Assembly: GCF_004745805.1 (NCBI RefSeq)
Contig: NZ_SRLQ01000010.1
Coordinates: 62,001-126,000 of the forward strand
Source: Mycolicibacterium sp. CH28
GTDB taxonomy: Bacteria > Actinomycetota > Actinomycetes > Mycobacteriales > Mycobacteriaceae
Direction: 5' to 3'
Length of the DNA stretch: 64,000 nucleotides
Shown: in pieces, positions 33,411-45,631 of the stretch
Layout: the number at the start of each line of letters is the position of its first letter
How positions within the stretch are numbered: position 1 is the first letter of the stretch
The notes under the pieces: generated by a model
Database searches by the model: none
What the model saw: the letters and a program-made list of their open reading frames with translations, nothing else
Told to the model about the DNA's origin: nothing
Made by a program: the position numbers and the translations under genes

Positions 33411-34870
33411 GCCCGGGTCCGCTTGTCGCCGTGCAACAGCTCAGCGTGCATGTCCTCCAAGGAGACTCCCTTGGTCTCCATGACCCACTTCCACACGAAC
33501 AGGCCCGACAGGATCGCGCACAACGCGTAGAAGCCGTACGCCAGTCCCAGGAAGTTGCGCAGTTCGGGGAACGACACGGTGATCGCCCAGTTGGCCGCCC
33601 ACTGCGCTGCCGCGGCCAGTCCCAGCGCGGCAGCCCGGATGCGGTTGGGGAACATCTCGCCCAGCAGCACCCAGACCACCGGACCCCAGGACATACCGAA
33701 GGCAATGACGAACACATTCGCGGCGATCAGTGCGATCGGTCCCGCCACGTCGCCGAGTGCGGGTGTTCCGTTGATCTGTGTCGCGGTACCGAAGATGATC
33801 GACATCGTCGCCAGCGAGACCGCCATACCGCTCGATCCGATCAGCAGCAGCGGCTTGCGACCGATCTTGTCGATGAGCCCGATGGCGATCAACGTCGTGA
33901 GGATGTTGACCACCGAGGTGATCACGGTGATCACGAACGACGAGCTCTCGTCGAAGCCGACCGCCTCCCACAGCACGTTGGAGTAATAGAAGATCACGTT
34001 GATACCGACGAACTGCTGGAACACCGACAGCCCGACGCCGACCCAGACGATGCCGTAGAGGCCGCCGGCGGGCTTGCGCAGATCCCGCCAGGACGGCTTG
34101 TCCTCGCGCTCCAGCGTCTGCTGGATCCGGCTGATCGTTATCTCCAGGTTCTTCTCACCCAGCAACATGCTCAGCACCTTGCGGGCTTCCGGGATCTTGT
34201 GGGTGGCAACCAGATACCGCGGCGACTCCGGGATGGTGAATGCCAGCGTCCCGTAGACGATCGCGGGGACGGCCATCACCAGGAACATCCACCGCCAGGC
34301 TTCCAGACCCAGCCACAGCTCCTTGCCGGCTCCCCCGGCCAGGTGCGCCAGGAGGTAGTCGACGGCCAGCGACAGGAAGATGCCCGAGACGATGGCCAGC
34401 TGCTGCAGGGATCCGAGCCGACCGCGGATCCGCGGCGGCGAGGTCTCGGCGATGTAGGCCGGCGCGATCACCGACGCCACACCGACACCGATGCCGCCCA
34501 CGATGCGGAACACCACGATCAACCAGACGCTGTTGGCCAGCCCAGCGCCGAACGCGCTGATGAAGAACAACACCGCCGCGATCTTCATGACCGAGATGCG
34601 GCCGATCCGGTCGGCGATGCGGCCCGCGGTCATCGCGCCGGCAGCGGCGCCGAGCAACGCTGAGGCGACGGCGAAGCCCAGTGCGTAGTTGCCGATGGTG
34701 AAGTGTTGCTGGATCGAGGCGACGGCGCCGTTGATCACCGCGCTGTCGTAGCCGAACAGGAAGCCGCCGAGCGCGGCCACCGATGCGATCCGGACGGCCG
34801 TTCCGCCCGACGAGAAGTCTTCATCGGTGATCACCGATGGTGTTTGGTCGATGGGACCCTGGCCGGCCAT
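33407..34870 (-). CDS. MFS sugar porter family transporter
   Basis: 487 aa from ATG 34870 with AAAGGAC upstream; the open frame upstream is unrelated. Twelve hydrophobic segments are present with sugar-porter signatures: FGYDSAVINGAV in helix 1, GRIADRIGRISVMK in loop 2-3, PESPRYLVATHK after helix 6, and QQFVGINVIFYYSN in helix 7. It probably imports a hexose, pentose or polyol by proton symport. It is coupled to the amidohydrolase by a 4-nt overlap, so the real substrate could be an amide-linked sugar derivative. Confidence 0.9.
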   Translation of the reverse strand: MAGQGPIDQTPSVITDEDFSSGGTAVRIASVAALGGFLFGYDSAVINGAVASIQQHFTIGNYALGFAVASALLGAAAGAMTAGRIADRIGRISVMKIAAVLFFISAFGAGLANSVWLIVVFRIVGGIGVGVASVIAPAYIAETSPPRIRGRLGSLQQLAIVSGIFLSLAVDYLLAHLAGGAGKELWLGLEAWRWMFLVMAVPAIVYGTLAFTIPESPRYLVATHKIPEARKVLSMLLGEKNLEITISRIQQTLEREDKPSWRDLRKPAGGLYGIVWVGVGLSVFQQFVGINVIFYYSNVLWEAVGFDESSSFVITVITSVVNILTTLIAIGLIDKIGRKPLLLIGSSGMAVSLATMSIIFGTATQINGTPALGDVAGPIALIAANVFVIAFGMSWGPVVWVLLGEMFPNRIRAAALGLAAAAQWAANWAITVSFPELRNFLGLAYGFYALCAILSGLFVWKWVMETKGVSLEDMHAELLHGDKRTRA

Positions 34871-34964
34871 GGGACGTCCTTTCCGCAGCACTGCGAGGCG
34901 CGATTGAGAACTACAATCCCACAGTCCCCCGCCCGGCACGGCCATATTGGCGACCCGCACGGCG

Positions 34965-35657
34965 TCAGGCGGTGCGCTCCCCGAGACCGAACCGCAGCTC
35001 GGCGTAGATCTCCCGCAGCTGCGGGATGCCCACCTCCACCAGGGACGAAACATGCCGGCGGCGCGGTCCGGGCGGCACCTCGACGTCGTTGGGCACCACC
35101 AATACCGGGCAGCCGGCGTCCTCGGCTGCCGCGGCGCCGGTCGCCGAGTCCTCGACCGCCAGGCACTGACCGGGGTCAAGATTCAGCAGCGCCGCGGCGC
35201 GCTGGTAGGGATCCGGCGCCGGCTTGGCGCGCACCACCTCGTCACCACACACGCTTACCGAAAAGTAGTGCCGGCCAATACTGTTCAGCGCCCGCTCGGC
35301 CAGCACCCGTGGGGTATTGGTCACCAGCGCCATCGGAACCTGTTCCTCGGCAAGCGATTCGAGCAGTTCTCGCGCACCGTCACACCACGGCAAACCGGCG
35401 TTGAACAGCTCGCCGGTGTAGTCATGCAACCAGTCGGCCGAGTTGGCCATGTGGGCGGGGTCGGGGTCCAGGCCGAGGTCGGCATAAACAATCCGCATCA
35501 CGCTTTCGGCCGAGCCGCCGACGGTGGCGTCGCGAACTTCGGGCGTCAAATCACCGCCGAGCCGCCGACAGAGCGCTTGCAACGAGATGTCCCAGAGCTT
35601 TTCGGAGTCGACCAGGGTGCCATCCATGTCGAACAGCACTGCGCGTAGGTGTGTCAT
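34965..35657 (-). CDS. HAD-superfamily phosphatase/phosphomutase (beta-PGM-like)
   Basis: 230 aa. The four HAD motifs are seen: FDMDGTLVDS (nucleophile and acid Asp), LVTNTPR, the Lys in RAKPAPDPYQ and the acidic pair in AVEDSATGAAAA. The helical cap between motifs I and II is of the beta-phosphoglucomutase or phosphoglycolate phosphatase type. It dephosphorylates a small metabolite in the cytosol. It lies 82 nt downstream of metH on the same strand and may be read from it. Confidence 0.87.
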   Translation of the reverse strand: MTHLRAVLFDMDGTLVDSEKLWDISLQALCRRLGGDLTPEVRDATVGGSAESVMRIVYADLGLDPDPAHMANSADWLHDYTGELFNAGLPWCDGARELLESLAEEQVPMALVTNTPRVLAERALNSIGRHYFSVSVCGDEVVRAKPAPDPYQRAAALLNLDPGQCLAVEDSATGAAAAEDAGCPVLVVPNDVEVPPGPRRRHVSSLVEVGIPQLREIYAELRFGLGERTA

Positions 35658-35708
35658 CAGCGGTTTGAACTACTTCTCTTCGGGTTGGTCGGAATCGGTT
35701 GTTTGACA

Positions 35709-35727
35709 ACGATGTTGACGACATCGT
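35709..35727 (-). terminator. Stem-loop just past the metH stop
   Basis: ACGATGT-TGACG-ACATCGT forms a perfect 7-bp stem with a 5-nt loop, starting 12 nt after the metH stop on the minus strand. The stem is not GC-rich and no U tract follows. It could be a weak terminator or an RNA processing/stability element before the HAD gene. Confidence 0.3.
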
Positions 35728-35739
35728 AGCCGTGATTGC

Positions 35740-39504
<3,765 letters not shown>

Positions 39505-39511
39505 GTGCGCT

Positions 39512-39528
39512 CCTTCCTCAACGGAAGG
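39512..39528 (-). promoter_or_regulatory. Hairpin that pairs with the metH Shine-Dalgarno
   Basis: On the mRNA strand CCTTCC-GTTGA-GGAAGG gives a 6-bp stem with a 5-nt loop. Its right arm is the 5' part of the GGAAGGAGC ribosome site, which ends about 4-5 nt before the GTG. If formed, it would hide the site and could allow translational control. Confidence 0.5.
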
Positions 39529-39890
39529 CGTCCTTGACTCTGCCGAGCGTGGCGGATTCCGGCTCAAGACCCGGACCCGTTGCAACGCCTCTCGACCAGA
39601 AAAGTCTACTTCGTCACTCGATCGACGTCGGGACGCCTAACTCGTCGTCGGCGACAGCCCGCCCTTGGTGTCGGCGCTATCGCAGTCATCAAGGTTAACG
39701 AGATTGCAGCCGAACCTATTTCGCCACAGGGACGCCCGGACCCGGCCCGGCGTGCCACATCGCGCCGTCGATGACGGTTACCCGCGGTGAACCGGCGTCC
39801 AGGAGGGCGGTGCCCCAGCGGCATCGTTAGCACCAATCACCCGAGCCAGAGTAGTCGGTCCGAGACGGCTCATCCCGGCCGAGCAAGCCT

Positions 39891-39896
39891 TAGGCT
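39891..39896 (+). promoter_or_regulatory. -10 hexamer of the PAC2 gene (leaderless start)
   Basis: TAGGCT ends 6 nt before the GTG at 39903; no ribosome site is visible. Confidence 0.45.
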
Positions 39897-39902
39897 GAAC
39901 GC

Positions 39903-40793
39903 GTGACCCCGGCGAACTACGGCAACGCGAAAGGCCCGGACCTGCCCGAACTGCAGAACACGATCATTGTTGCGGCTTTCGAGGGCTGGAACGACGCCGG
40001 CGACGCCGCCAGCGACGCGCTTGAGCACCTAGACGCCATCTGGGAAGCCGACACCATCATCGAAATTGACGACGAGGCCTATTACGACTATCAGGTGAAT
40101 CGCCCGGTGATCCGCCAGGTCGACGGCGTGACGCGCGAGCTGGTCTGGCCGTCGATGCGGATCTCACACTGCCGGCCGCCGGGCTCAGACCGCGACATCG
40201 TGTTGATGCACGGGGTCGAACCCAACATGCGGTGGCGCACGTTCTGCGCCGAGCTGCTCGCCATCGCCGACAAGCTCAACGTGGACACCGTCGTGATCCT
40301 GGGCGCGCTGCTGGCCGATACGCCGCACACCCGCCCGGTGCCGGTGTCGGGAGCGGCGTATTCCCCCGAGTCGGCGAAGTTCTTCGGCCTCGAGGAAACC
40401 AGGTACGAGGGCCCGACGGGGATCGCCGGGGTCTTCCAGGACGCCTGTGTGGCGGCCGGAATCCCAGCGGTGACGTTCTGGGCCGCAGTTCCGCACTATG
40501 TGTCGCAGCCACCCAACCCGAAGGCAACCGTCGCGCTGTTGCGCCGCGTGGAGGATGTCCTCGACATCGAGGTGCCGCTGGCCGACCTGCCCGCCCAGGC
40601 CGAGGAATGGGAGCTGGCCGTCACCGAGATGACCGCCGAGGACGAGGAGATCGCCGACTACGTGGCTTCCCTCGAACAGCGCGGCGACGCCGACGTGGAC
40701 GTCAACGAAGCCTTGTCGAAGGTCGACGGCGATGCGCTGGCCGCCGAGTTCGAACGCTATCTGCGCCGGCGCGGCCCAGGCTTCCGCGGCTGA
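39903..40793 (+). CDS. PAC2 family protein (proteasome assembly chaperone 2-like), Rv2125-like
   Basis: 296 aa. The N-terminal PAC2 fold has TIIVAAFEGWNDAGDAASDA and MRISHCRPPGSDRDIVLMHG. The second conserved block is VVILGALLADTPHTRPVPVS, and PHYVSQPPNPKATVALLRRV is characteristic of the actinobacterial branch. The C-terminal 60 residues are acidic and helical. The family takes its name from a eukaryotic proteasome chaperone, but bacterial members have no established role in proteasome assembly. It lies 16 kb from mpa. GTG start, predicted leaderless. Confidence 0.9.
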   Translation: MTPANYGNAKGPDLPELQNTIIVAAFEGWNDAGDAASDALEHLDAIWEADTIIEIDDEAYYDYQVNRPVIRQVDGVTRELVWPSMRISHCRPPGSDRDIVLMHGVEPNMRWRTFCAELLAIADKLNVDTVVILGALLADTPHTRPVPVSGAAYSPESAKFFGLEETRYEGPTGIAGVFQDACVAAGIPAVTFWAAVPHYVSQPPNPKATVALLRRVEDVLDIEVPLADLPAQAEEWELAVTEMTAEDEEIADYVASLEQRGDADVDVNEALSKVDGDALAAEFERYLRRRGPGFRG

Positions 40794-41027
40794 ATTGCGC
40801 GTCGCGAGCCCTTCCGCACGGTTCAGCCGCGTTTCTGAGTCAGCGGCGGCGGACCGGGCGGGGGCCGAATCGCGTGCGGGCGATAGCGCCGGAATTCCAG
40901 ATCGCCGGCCGCGTTGGGGCACATACGCGCCCCTCCACTATTGTCTAGGCGGCCGTTGTGATTCCGCCCCGACAGTCGATCGCTGCCCCTCGAGCCCGTC
41001 GACCCTGCGCCTGAGAGAGAGAAGCCG

Positions 41028-41882
41028 ATGCGGATCGCCAATGTTGAAGGTCGCCTCAAACTGCTGATCGGGGACGGTGCGGTCGATGTCGAAACGCGGA
41101 GCGACGGCCGCTTCGCCGCCGACCCGCACCGCGCCTACGACCACTTTGGCGAGCTCAAGGAATGGGCCGCGGGCGTGAGCGAACCGACCGAGCAGTTCCG
41201 TGCAGAGAAAGCTGGCCCGCCCTCGCCGACACCACGGCAGGTGTTCGCCGTCGGCCTCAACTACCGCGAACACATTGACGAAACCGGGGGCAGCGACGAG
41301 CTCGTCCTCGAAAGCCCGGTGATATTCACCAAGTACGTCAGTTCGTTCACCGGTCCTGTCTCCGTCGTGGAGCTGCCCGGAGGTCCGGTCGACTGGGAGA
41401 CCGAACTGGTCGCGGTGATCGGACAGCCGGCGCGCAACGTACCGGCCAGTCACAGTTGGACCTACGTCGCCGGACTGACCGTCGGGCAGGACATCAGCGA
41501 ACGGGCGATGCAGCACAGTGGCGTCGTCCCCCAGTTCAGCCTGTCGAAATCACTGCCAGGCTTCTCACCAACCGGACCGTGCCTGGTGACACCCGACGAG
41601 CTGGACGATCCCGATGATCTCGGCATCGGCTGTGCTGTCAACGGCGAGCTGATGCAAGCTTCACGCACGTCCGCAATGATTTTCCCCGTTTCAGAATTGG
41701 TGTCCTACCTGTCAGGACTGGTGCCGCTGTATCCCGGCGACGTGATCTTCACCGGCACTCCCGCCGGCGTGGGCTGGGCCCGGAACCCGCAGCGCTTCCT
41801 GCAGGACGGCGACCACCTCCACAGCTGGATCGACGGCGTCGGCGAGCTGCATCAGCGGTTCGTCACAAGACCGTCGTCATAG
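41028..41882 (+). CDS. Fumarylacetoacetate hydrolase (FAH) family protein
   Basis: 284 aa. The FAH core has VFAVGLNYREHIDE, metal-binding acidic residues in VDWETELVAVIG and GLTVGQDISER, and the family ending VIFTGTPAGVGWARNPQRFL. The N-terminal 70 residues form the small cap domain. Such enzymes cleave or isomerise beta-diketo acids or acylpyruvates in aromatic catabolism. The ATG follows a GAGAGAGAGAAG purine tract, and TATTGT (40939-40944) may be the -10. It is convergent with the DUF3500 operon, which could supply its substrate. Confidence 0.86.
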   Translation: MRIANVEGRLKLLIGDGAVDVETRSDGRFAADPHRAYDHFGELKEWAAGVSEPTEQFRAEKAGPPSPTPRQVFAVGLNYREHIDETGGSDELVLESPVIFTKYVSSFTGPVSVVELPGGPVDWETELVAVIGQPARNVPASHSWTYVAGLTVGQDISERAMQHSGVVPQFSLSKSLPGFSPTGPCLVTPDELDDPDDLGIGCAVNGELMQASRTSAMIFPVSELVSYLSGLVPLYPGDVIFTGTPAGVGWARNPQRFLQDGDHLHSWIDGVGELHQRFVTRPSS

Positions 41883-41915
41883 GCGCCGCCCCGCTCCCGC
41901 AGGCCGGACACGTGC

Positions 41916-43049
41916 TCATTCGTCGGGGACCGACGAGTTGAGTCTCGTTGCGAGGTGATGGCCGGTGGCCCGCTCCCGTGCGTAGTGGTCGGCCAGCAGG
42001 TCATGGCCGAGATCATTGCGATAGTCGCGCCATATCGAATGGATGTGGTTGCCCTCGTCGATGGCATTGTCGAATTCGATCAGTACAGAACTGCCCTGGA
42101 TTCGGTAGTAGTGCGGTGTTCCGTAGTCCAGGCCGCCGGCCCAGCAGAACCAAAGGTTCTCCAGGCCTTCGTGTTCCACCCGTCCGAGTTGCTTGAGCGC
42201 CACCTCGTCGGGCATCCGGCGCAGGTAGGTGCCGACCAGTTCCATCAATGCGTCGCCCTGCTGGGTCGACAGCGCCGAGCCGCAAATACCCTTCGGATCA
42301 TCCTTCATGAACTTCAGAGCCTCGCGGTCCTCGTCAGTGATCCTGTACCAGGGGATGCCGAGGTCCATGTAATCGGGATACTCGACCTTGCCGACGAACG
42401 GAACCTGCCTGGTCGCGTAATCCGGTGGTGCGACGGTATGGATGACCGCCTTGGCCTGCTGTTCGGCGCTCAGGGAGCGCAACAGACCGAACCCACGGTC
42501 CTCTTCGAGCGCCAACGGTTGGAACACTCCCACCGATGCCGGCTGCGCGCCCATATTGCACGGTGTGATGGTGAGATAGCGTTGGCCGATGATGGTGTAG
42601 CTGATCGACAGGTGATGGCCGAGAAACCGCCAGCCCCAGGTGTCTTCGAACCCAGGCCGCCCGAAGAACGACAGGTAGTACAGATCGCTGTTGCGCATAT
42701 CGCCGGCGATCACGCCGAATATCGGCAGATCACGTTCGCGTAGCACGTTCTCCAACGCCATGATCTGCAGCGCCTGGCTGTATCCCTGCTCGCTGAGCGA
42801 GCAGGCCAACAAGCTCTGCACCAGCGTACGTTGGTGGCTGTTCAAGCGGGACAGTGGAATTCCGTGTCGATCGGGCTTTGGAATGAAGTCCCAATCGAGG
42901 CGAGCGGCGTCGTCCATCGCAAACTCGCACTCGAGCCGTTGGGTGGGATCCAGGCTCCACAGGAGCGCCCAGGTGGTCGCCAGCATGCGGGCGATCAGCT
43001 GGGGCGCCTCGTAAATCGCGCCGGAGTTGCCAATCGGAGACGAATCCAT
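41916..43049 (-). CDS. DUF3500 family protein
   Basis: 377 aa, no signal peptide. DUF3500 hallmarks are WGWRFLGHHLSISYTIIG near 140-157 and, at the C-terminus, the conserved YGTPHYYRIQGSSVLIEFDN with HIHSIWRDYRNDLGHDLLA. His, Asp and Arg are concentrated in those blocks, which hints at a metal or acid-base site. No biochemical function is established for the family. It is the last gene of the MFS-monooxygenase-SDR-DUF3500 operon, 1 nt after the SDR stop. Confidence 0.85.
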   Translation of the reverse strand: MDSSPIGNSGAIYEAPQLIARMLATTWALLWSLDPTQRLECEFAMDDAARLDWDFIPKPDRHGIPLSRLNSHQRTLVQSLLACSLSEQGYSQALQIMALENVLRERDLPIFGVIAGDMRNSDLYYLSFFGRPGFEDTWGWRFLGHHLSISYTIIGQRYLTITPCNMGAQPASVGVFQPLALEEDRGFGLLRSLSAEQQAKAVIHTVAPPDYATRQVPFVGKVEYPDYMDLGIPWYRITDEDREALKFMKDDPKGICGSALSTQQGDALMELVGTYLRRMPDEVALKQLGRVEHEGLENLWFCWAGGLDYGTPHYYRIQGSSVLIEFDNAIDEGNHIHSIWRDYRNDLGHDLLADHYARERATGHHLATRLNSSVPDE

Positions 43050-43050
43050 G

Positions 43051-43830
43051 TCACACCAGTCCTAGGTAGCTGCCGCCGTCGAGATGGAGATTAACGCCGG
43101 AGATATACCCGGCCAGTGCGCTGCAGAGGAATGCACAGGCGGCCGCGAGTTCCTCAGGCCGCCCGAGCCGGCCCGCCGCGATGGACATGGCCTGACGGCG
43201 GCGTGCCTCGTCGACCGAGACCCCTTCCCGTTCGGCCTCACGGTAGGCCAGTTGCTGCTGGCGCCCGCTGTCGATCCGTTCGGGCAGCAGTTGATTGATC
43301 GTCACGTTGTCGGCGACGCTCAACCGCGACAATCCCTTCATCACCGCCGTCAGCCCGGCCCGTGCGCCTGCCGACGCAGCCATCGCTGGATGGGGCGTGG
43401 TCACCATCGCCGAGGTGATGTTCACGATCCGGCCGAACCGTCTCTCGCGCATCCCGTCGAGCACCCCTCGGACCAATCCCAGTGGGGCGAAGTAGTGCAG
43501 GTCCAGCGCGACCGCCAAGTCTGCGTCGTCGATCTCGGTGAAGGCGCCCGGTTTCGGCCCGGCGTTGTTGGTCACCAGGATGTCGGGAGAGGGACAAGCG
43601 GCCAGGAGTGACTCTCGACCCGCGGCGGTGGCGATATCAGCAGCGACCGCCCGCACCTCTACGGGATGTAGGGCACGGATTTCAGCAGCGGCGTCCGTCA
43701 GCCGTGTCTCGTTGCGGCCGTTGACCACCACGTTTACGCCTTCGCCTGCCAACGCCAGCGCGCATGCCCTGCCCAGTCCTTGGCTGGATGCACAGACAAT
43801 CGCCCACCTGCCCGCTATGCCCAGGTCCAC
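43051..43830 (-). CDS. Atypical short-chain dehydrogenase/reductase lacking the Tyr-Lys pair
   Basis: 259 aa Rossmann protein. The nucleotide loop reads CASSQGLG instead of TGxxxGxG. The catalytic Ser is present in VNITSAM, but the YxxxK motif is replaced: AASAGARAGL puts Ser and Arg where Tyr and Lys belong. NNAG is present as TNNAGP. It ends with the usual GxxxHLDGG. It belongs to a known divergent SDR branch, and the normal SDR proton-relay is not available to it. GTG start, 43 nt after the monooxygenase. The reaction cannot be predicted. Confidence 0.82.
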   Translation of the reverse strand: MDLGIAGRWAIVCASSQGLGRACALALAGEGVNVVVNGRNETRLTDAAAEIRALHPVEVRAVAADIATAAGRESLLAACPSPDILVTNNAGPKPGAFTEIDDADLAVALDLHYFAPLGLVRGVLDGMRERRFGRIVNITSAMVTTPHPAMAASAGARAGLTAVMKGLSRLSVADNVTINQLLPERIDSGRQQQLAYREAEREGVSVDEARRRQAMSIAAGRLGRPEELAAACAFLCSALAGYISGVNLHLDGGSYLGLV

Positions 43831-43873
43831 TAGATCGTTCCCTGGCCGCAGCGGCGATCACACCACGGTGGCA

Positions 43874-45601
43874 TCAATGCTTGCCTTCGTGCGTCGAGGT
43901 CAGTTCGAGCTGGGAATCGGACTCCGGTGTGGCAAGGAAGTCGGCAATGCCGCGGGTCGCCTGTTCTGCCGCGATGGCATCGGCGCCGGTCTCGATCGCC
44001 AGGATGTGCCCGTCGGGGCGCACTACCACATCGGTGTCCTCGGACAGCCCCACCTCTGCCATCCACGCAGCCACCCGCGGCTGGGTCGGGTTCAAGGTGA
44101 CTGCGGTGATGGGAACCTCGTTGAGCGCCAGCTGCATTGGTTGCGGGTGGTCGCGAAGGCGAACGACGGTGAACGCCAGCGGGTCAAGCAAATCGAGAGT
44201 CGACGTTTCGCGCCCCTCGGGATCCAGCCAGCCGTGCGGAAAACGCATCCCTGGCCGAGCGCAGGGAATGAAATCCCCGACATCGGTCACCGGAGGAGCA
44301 TCGGGTGCGTAGGAGAACCCGAGCTGCAAGGCCAGACTGTCGAAGTGGGCGCGCTGGCGTTCGACCGCGTCATCGACCAGCTTGGTGTGTCCCGGATCGT
44401 CGAGCCACTCGTGGAAACGCGCTGAGTCGGTGGCGAAGCGAGCAGGCTCCTCGAGGATCTGCAGTGCGTCGATCTCTCGCATATTGGCCAGGCTTTGCCG
44501 GGCATTGCGCTCGGCCACCGAGCGCCGTTCGCCGTCGTAGGTGTCCAGCAGAGCGTCGCCTGCCCAACCGCCAAGGACCGCGGCCAGTTTCCACGCCAGA
44601 TTGTGAACGTCCTGAATGCCGGTGTTCACACCGAGGCCACCGGTGGGAGGGAACCGGTGCGCAGCGTCACCGGCCAGGAACACATTGCCGACGCGGTACC
44701 TGTCGGCCACCTCGCGGCGCATCTTCCACGGCGTCGCAGCGATGATGTCGATCGGCAAGTCCGCGGCCTCCGGGCCGATCGCGGCACGCACCAGATCGCG
44801 GGCCCGGTCTTCGCCGAACTGGCTCATGTCCACTTTGCCCGGCGGCATCGGAACGGTAAGTCCCCATAACCGGTCGGGGTAGTAGGACAACAGCACAACG
44901 GGCCGGGGGGTCCCGAGCACCCAGTGCAGCACCCCGGGACGACTGCGCACGAGGTCGGTCAGGTCGGCGCGAAACGTGATCGTGACGGCCGCGGCGATGT
45001 CGCCGTCACCTGTCATCGTGACGCCGAAGGCGCCCCGCACAGCGCTGCTAGCGCCATCGGTGCCAACCAGGTAGCGCGAGGCGATCTGGTACTCACCATC
45101 GGCGCTGACCACCGTCGAGGTCACCACGCCGCCATCATCCTGCGATCCCGCAGTCCAGGAATGTCCGCGACGAAAATCGATGAGCGGTTCGTGCGCCACC
45201 CGGTCGAACAGGATCGCCTCCAAAGCCGGCTGCGGCACGTTGAGCATCGGCGCTGGCGTCACTGCCATCACGGCGTCATCCTGCCGCTCAAAGGGCAACG
45301 TCCCGAAGCAGTGTCCGGTGAGCGTCGTCACAAACCGAACCTCATTGGTGAGTTCTTTGGGGGCGGCGATCGCCCGTAACTCGGCAGCCCCGACCCCAAC
45401 CTCGGGGAGAATCTCCCTGGTCCTGGGGTTCACGGTGTGCGCGCGAGGCAACATCTGGGGTTCTAGCTCGCGCTCGAGAACCACCGACGGGACGCGGCGC
45501 ACGGCCAGCATGAGCGCCAGCGTCACCCCGCACACCCCACCTCCGGAGATCACCACCGGATGTGGTTGCTCCGGCCCTAATTGCCGGTCCGGTGTGTCCA
45601 T
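43874..45601 (-). CDS. FAD-dependent aromatic/polyketide monooxygenase (class A, FAD_binding_3)
   Basis: 575 aa from ATG 45601 with GGAGG 6 nt upstream. Motifs are the dinucleotide fold VVISGGGVCGVTLALML, DGASSAVR (DG motif), and GDAAHRFPPTGGLGVNTGIQ near 300-320, which binds the FAD ribityl. The C-terminal thioredoxin-like domain (LDPLAFTVVRLRDHP onwards) is typical of phenol hydroxylase and polyketide hydroxylases. It should use NAD(P)H and O2 to hydroxylate an aromatic ring. Second gene of the operon led by the MFS exporter or importer. Confidence 0.87.
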   Translation of the reverse strand: MDTPDRQLGPEQPHPVVISGGGVCGVTLALMLAVRRVPSVVLERELEPQMLPRAHTVNPRTREILPEVGVGAAELRAIAAPKELTNEVRFVTTLTGHCFGTLPFERQDDAVMAVTPAPMLNVPQPALEAILFDRVAHEPLIDFRRGHSWTAGSQDDGGVVTSTVVSADGEYQIASRYLVGTDGASSAVRGAFGVTMTGDGDIAAAVTITFRADLTDLVRSRPGVLHWVLGTPRPVVLLSYYPDRLWGLTVPMPPGKVDMSQFGEDRARDLVRAAIGPEAADLPIDIIAATPWKMRREVADRYRVGNVFLAGDAAHRFPPTGGLGVNTGIQDVHNLAWKLAAVLGGWAGDALLDTYDGERRSVAERNARQSLANMREIDALQILEEPARFATDSARFHEWLDDPGHTKLVDDAVERQRAHFDSLALQLGFSYAPDAPPVTDVGDFIPCARPGMRFPHGWLDPEGRETSTLDLLDPLAFTVVRLRDHPQPMQLALNEVPITAVTLNPTQPRVAAWMAEVGLSEDTDVVVRPDGHILAIETGADAIAAEQATRGIADFLATPESDSQLELTSTHEGKH

Positions 45602-45631
45602 ATCATCCTCCAACTGTTGATGCCATTGGTC

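Larger units (their letters stand above)
39505..39902. other. 398-nt divergent intergenic region between metH and the PAC2 gene
   Basis: It holds the metH ribosome-site hairpin (39512-39528), a putative metH -10 TAGACT on the minus strand (39608-39603, leader about 90 nt) and the PAC2 -10 (39891-39896). I searched by eye for a B12 box or SAM-riboswitch core on the metH side and saw neither. Short open frames here show no family similarity. Confidence 0.6.

Noticed and set aside
33431..34663. 410-codon open frame antisense to the sugar porter
   Set aside because: Very rich in Asp, His, Gln and Arg, mirror of a membrane protein gene; not protein-like.
39505..39902. Cobalamin or SAM riboswitch before metH
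   Set aside because: No B12-box or SAM core was found on the metH strand; only a local hairpin at the ribosome site is supported.
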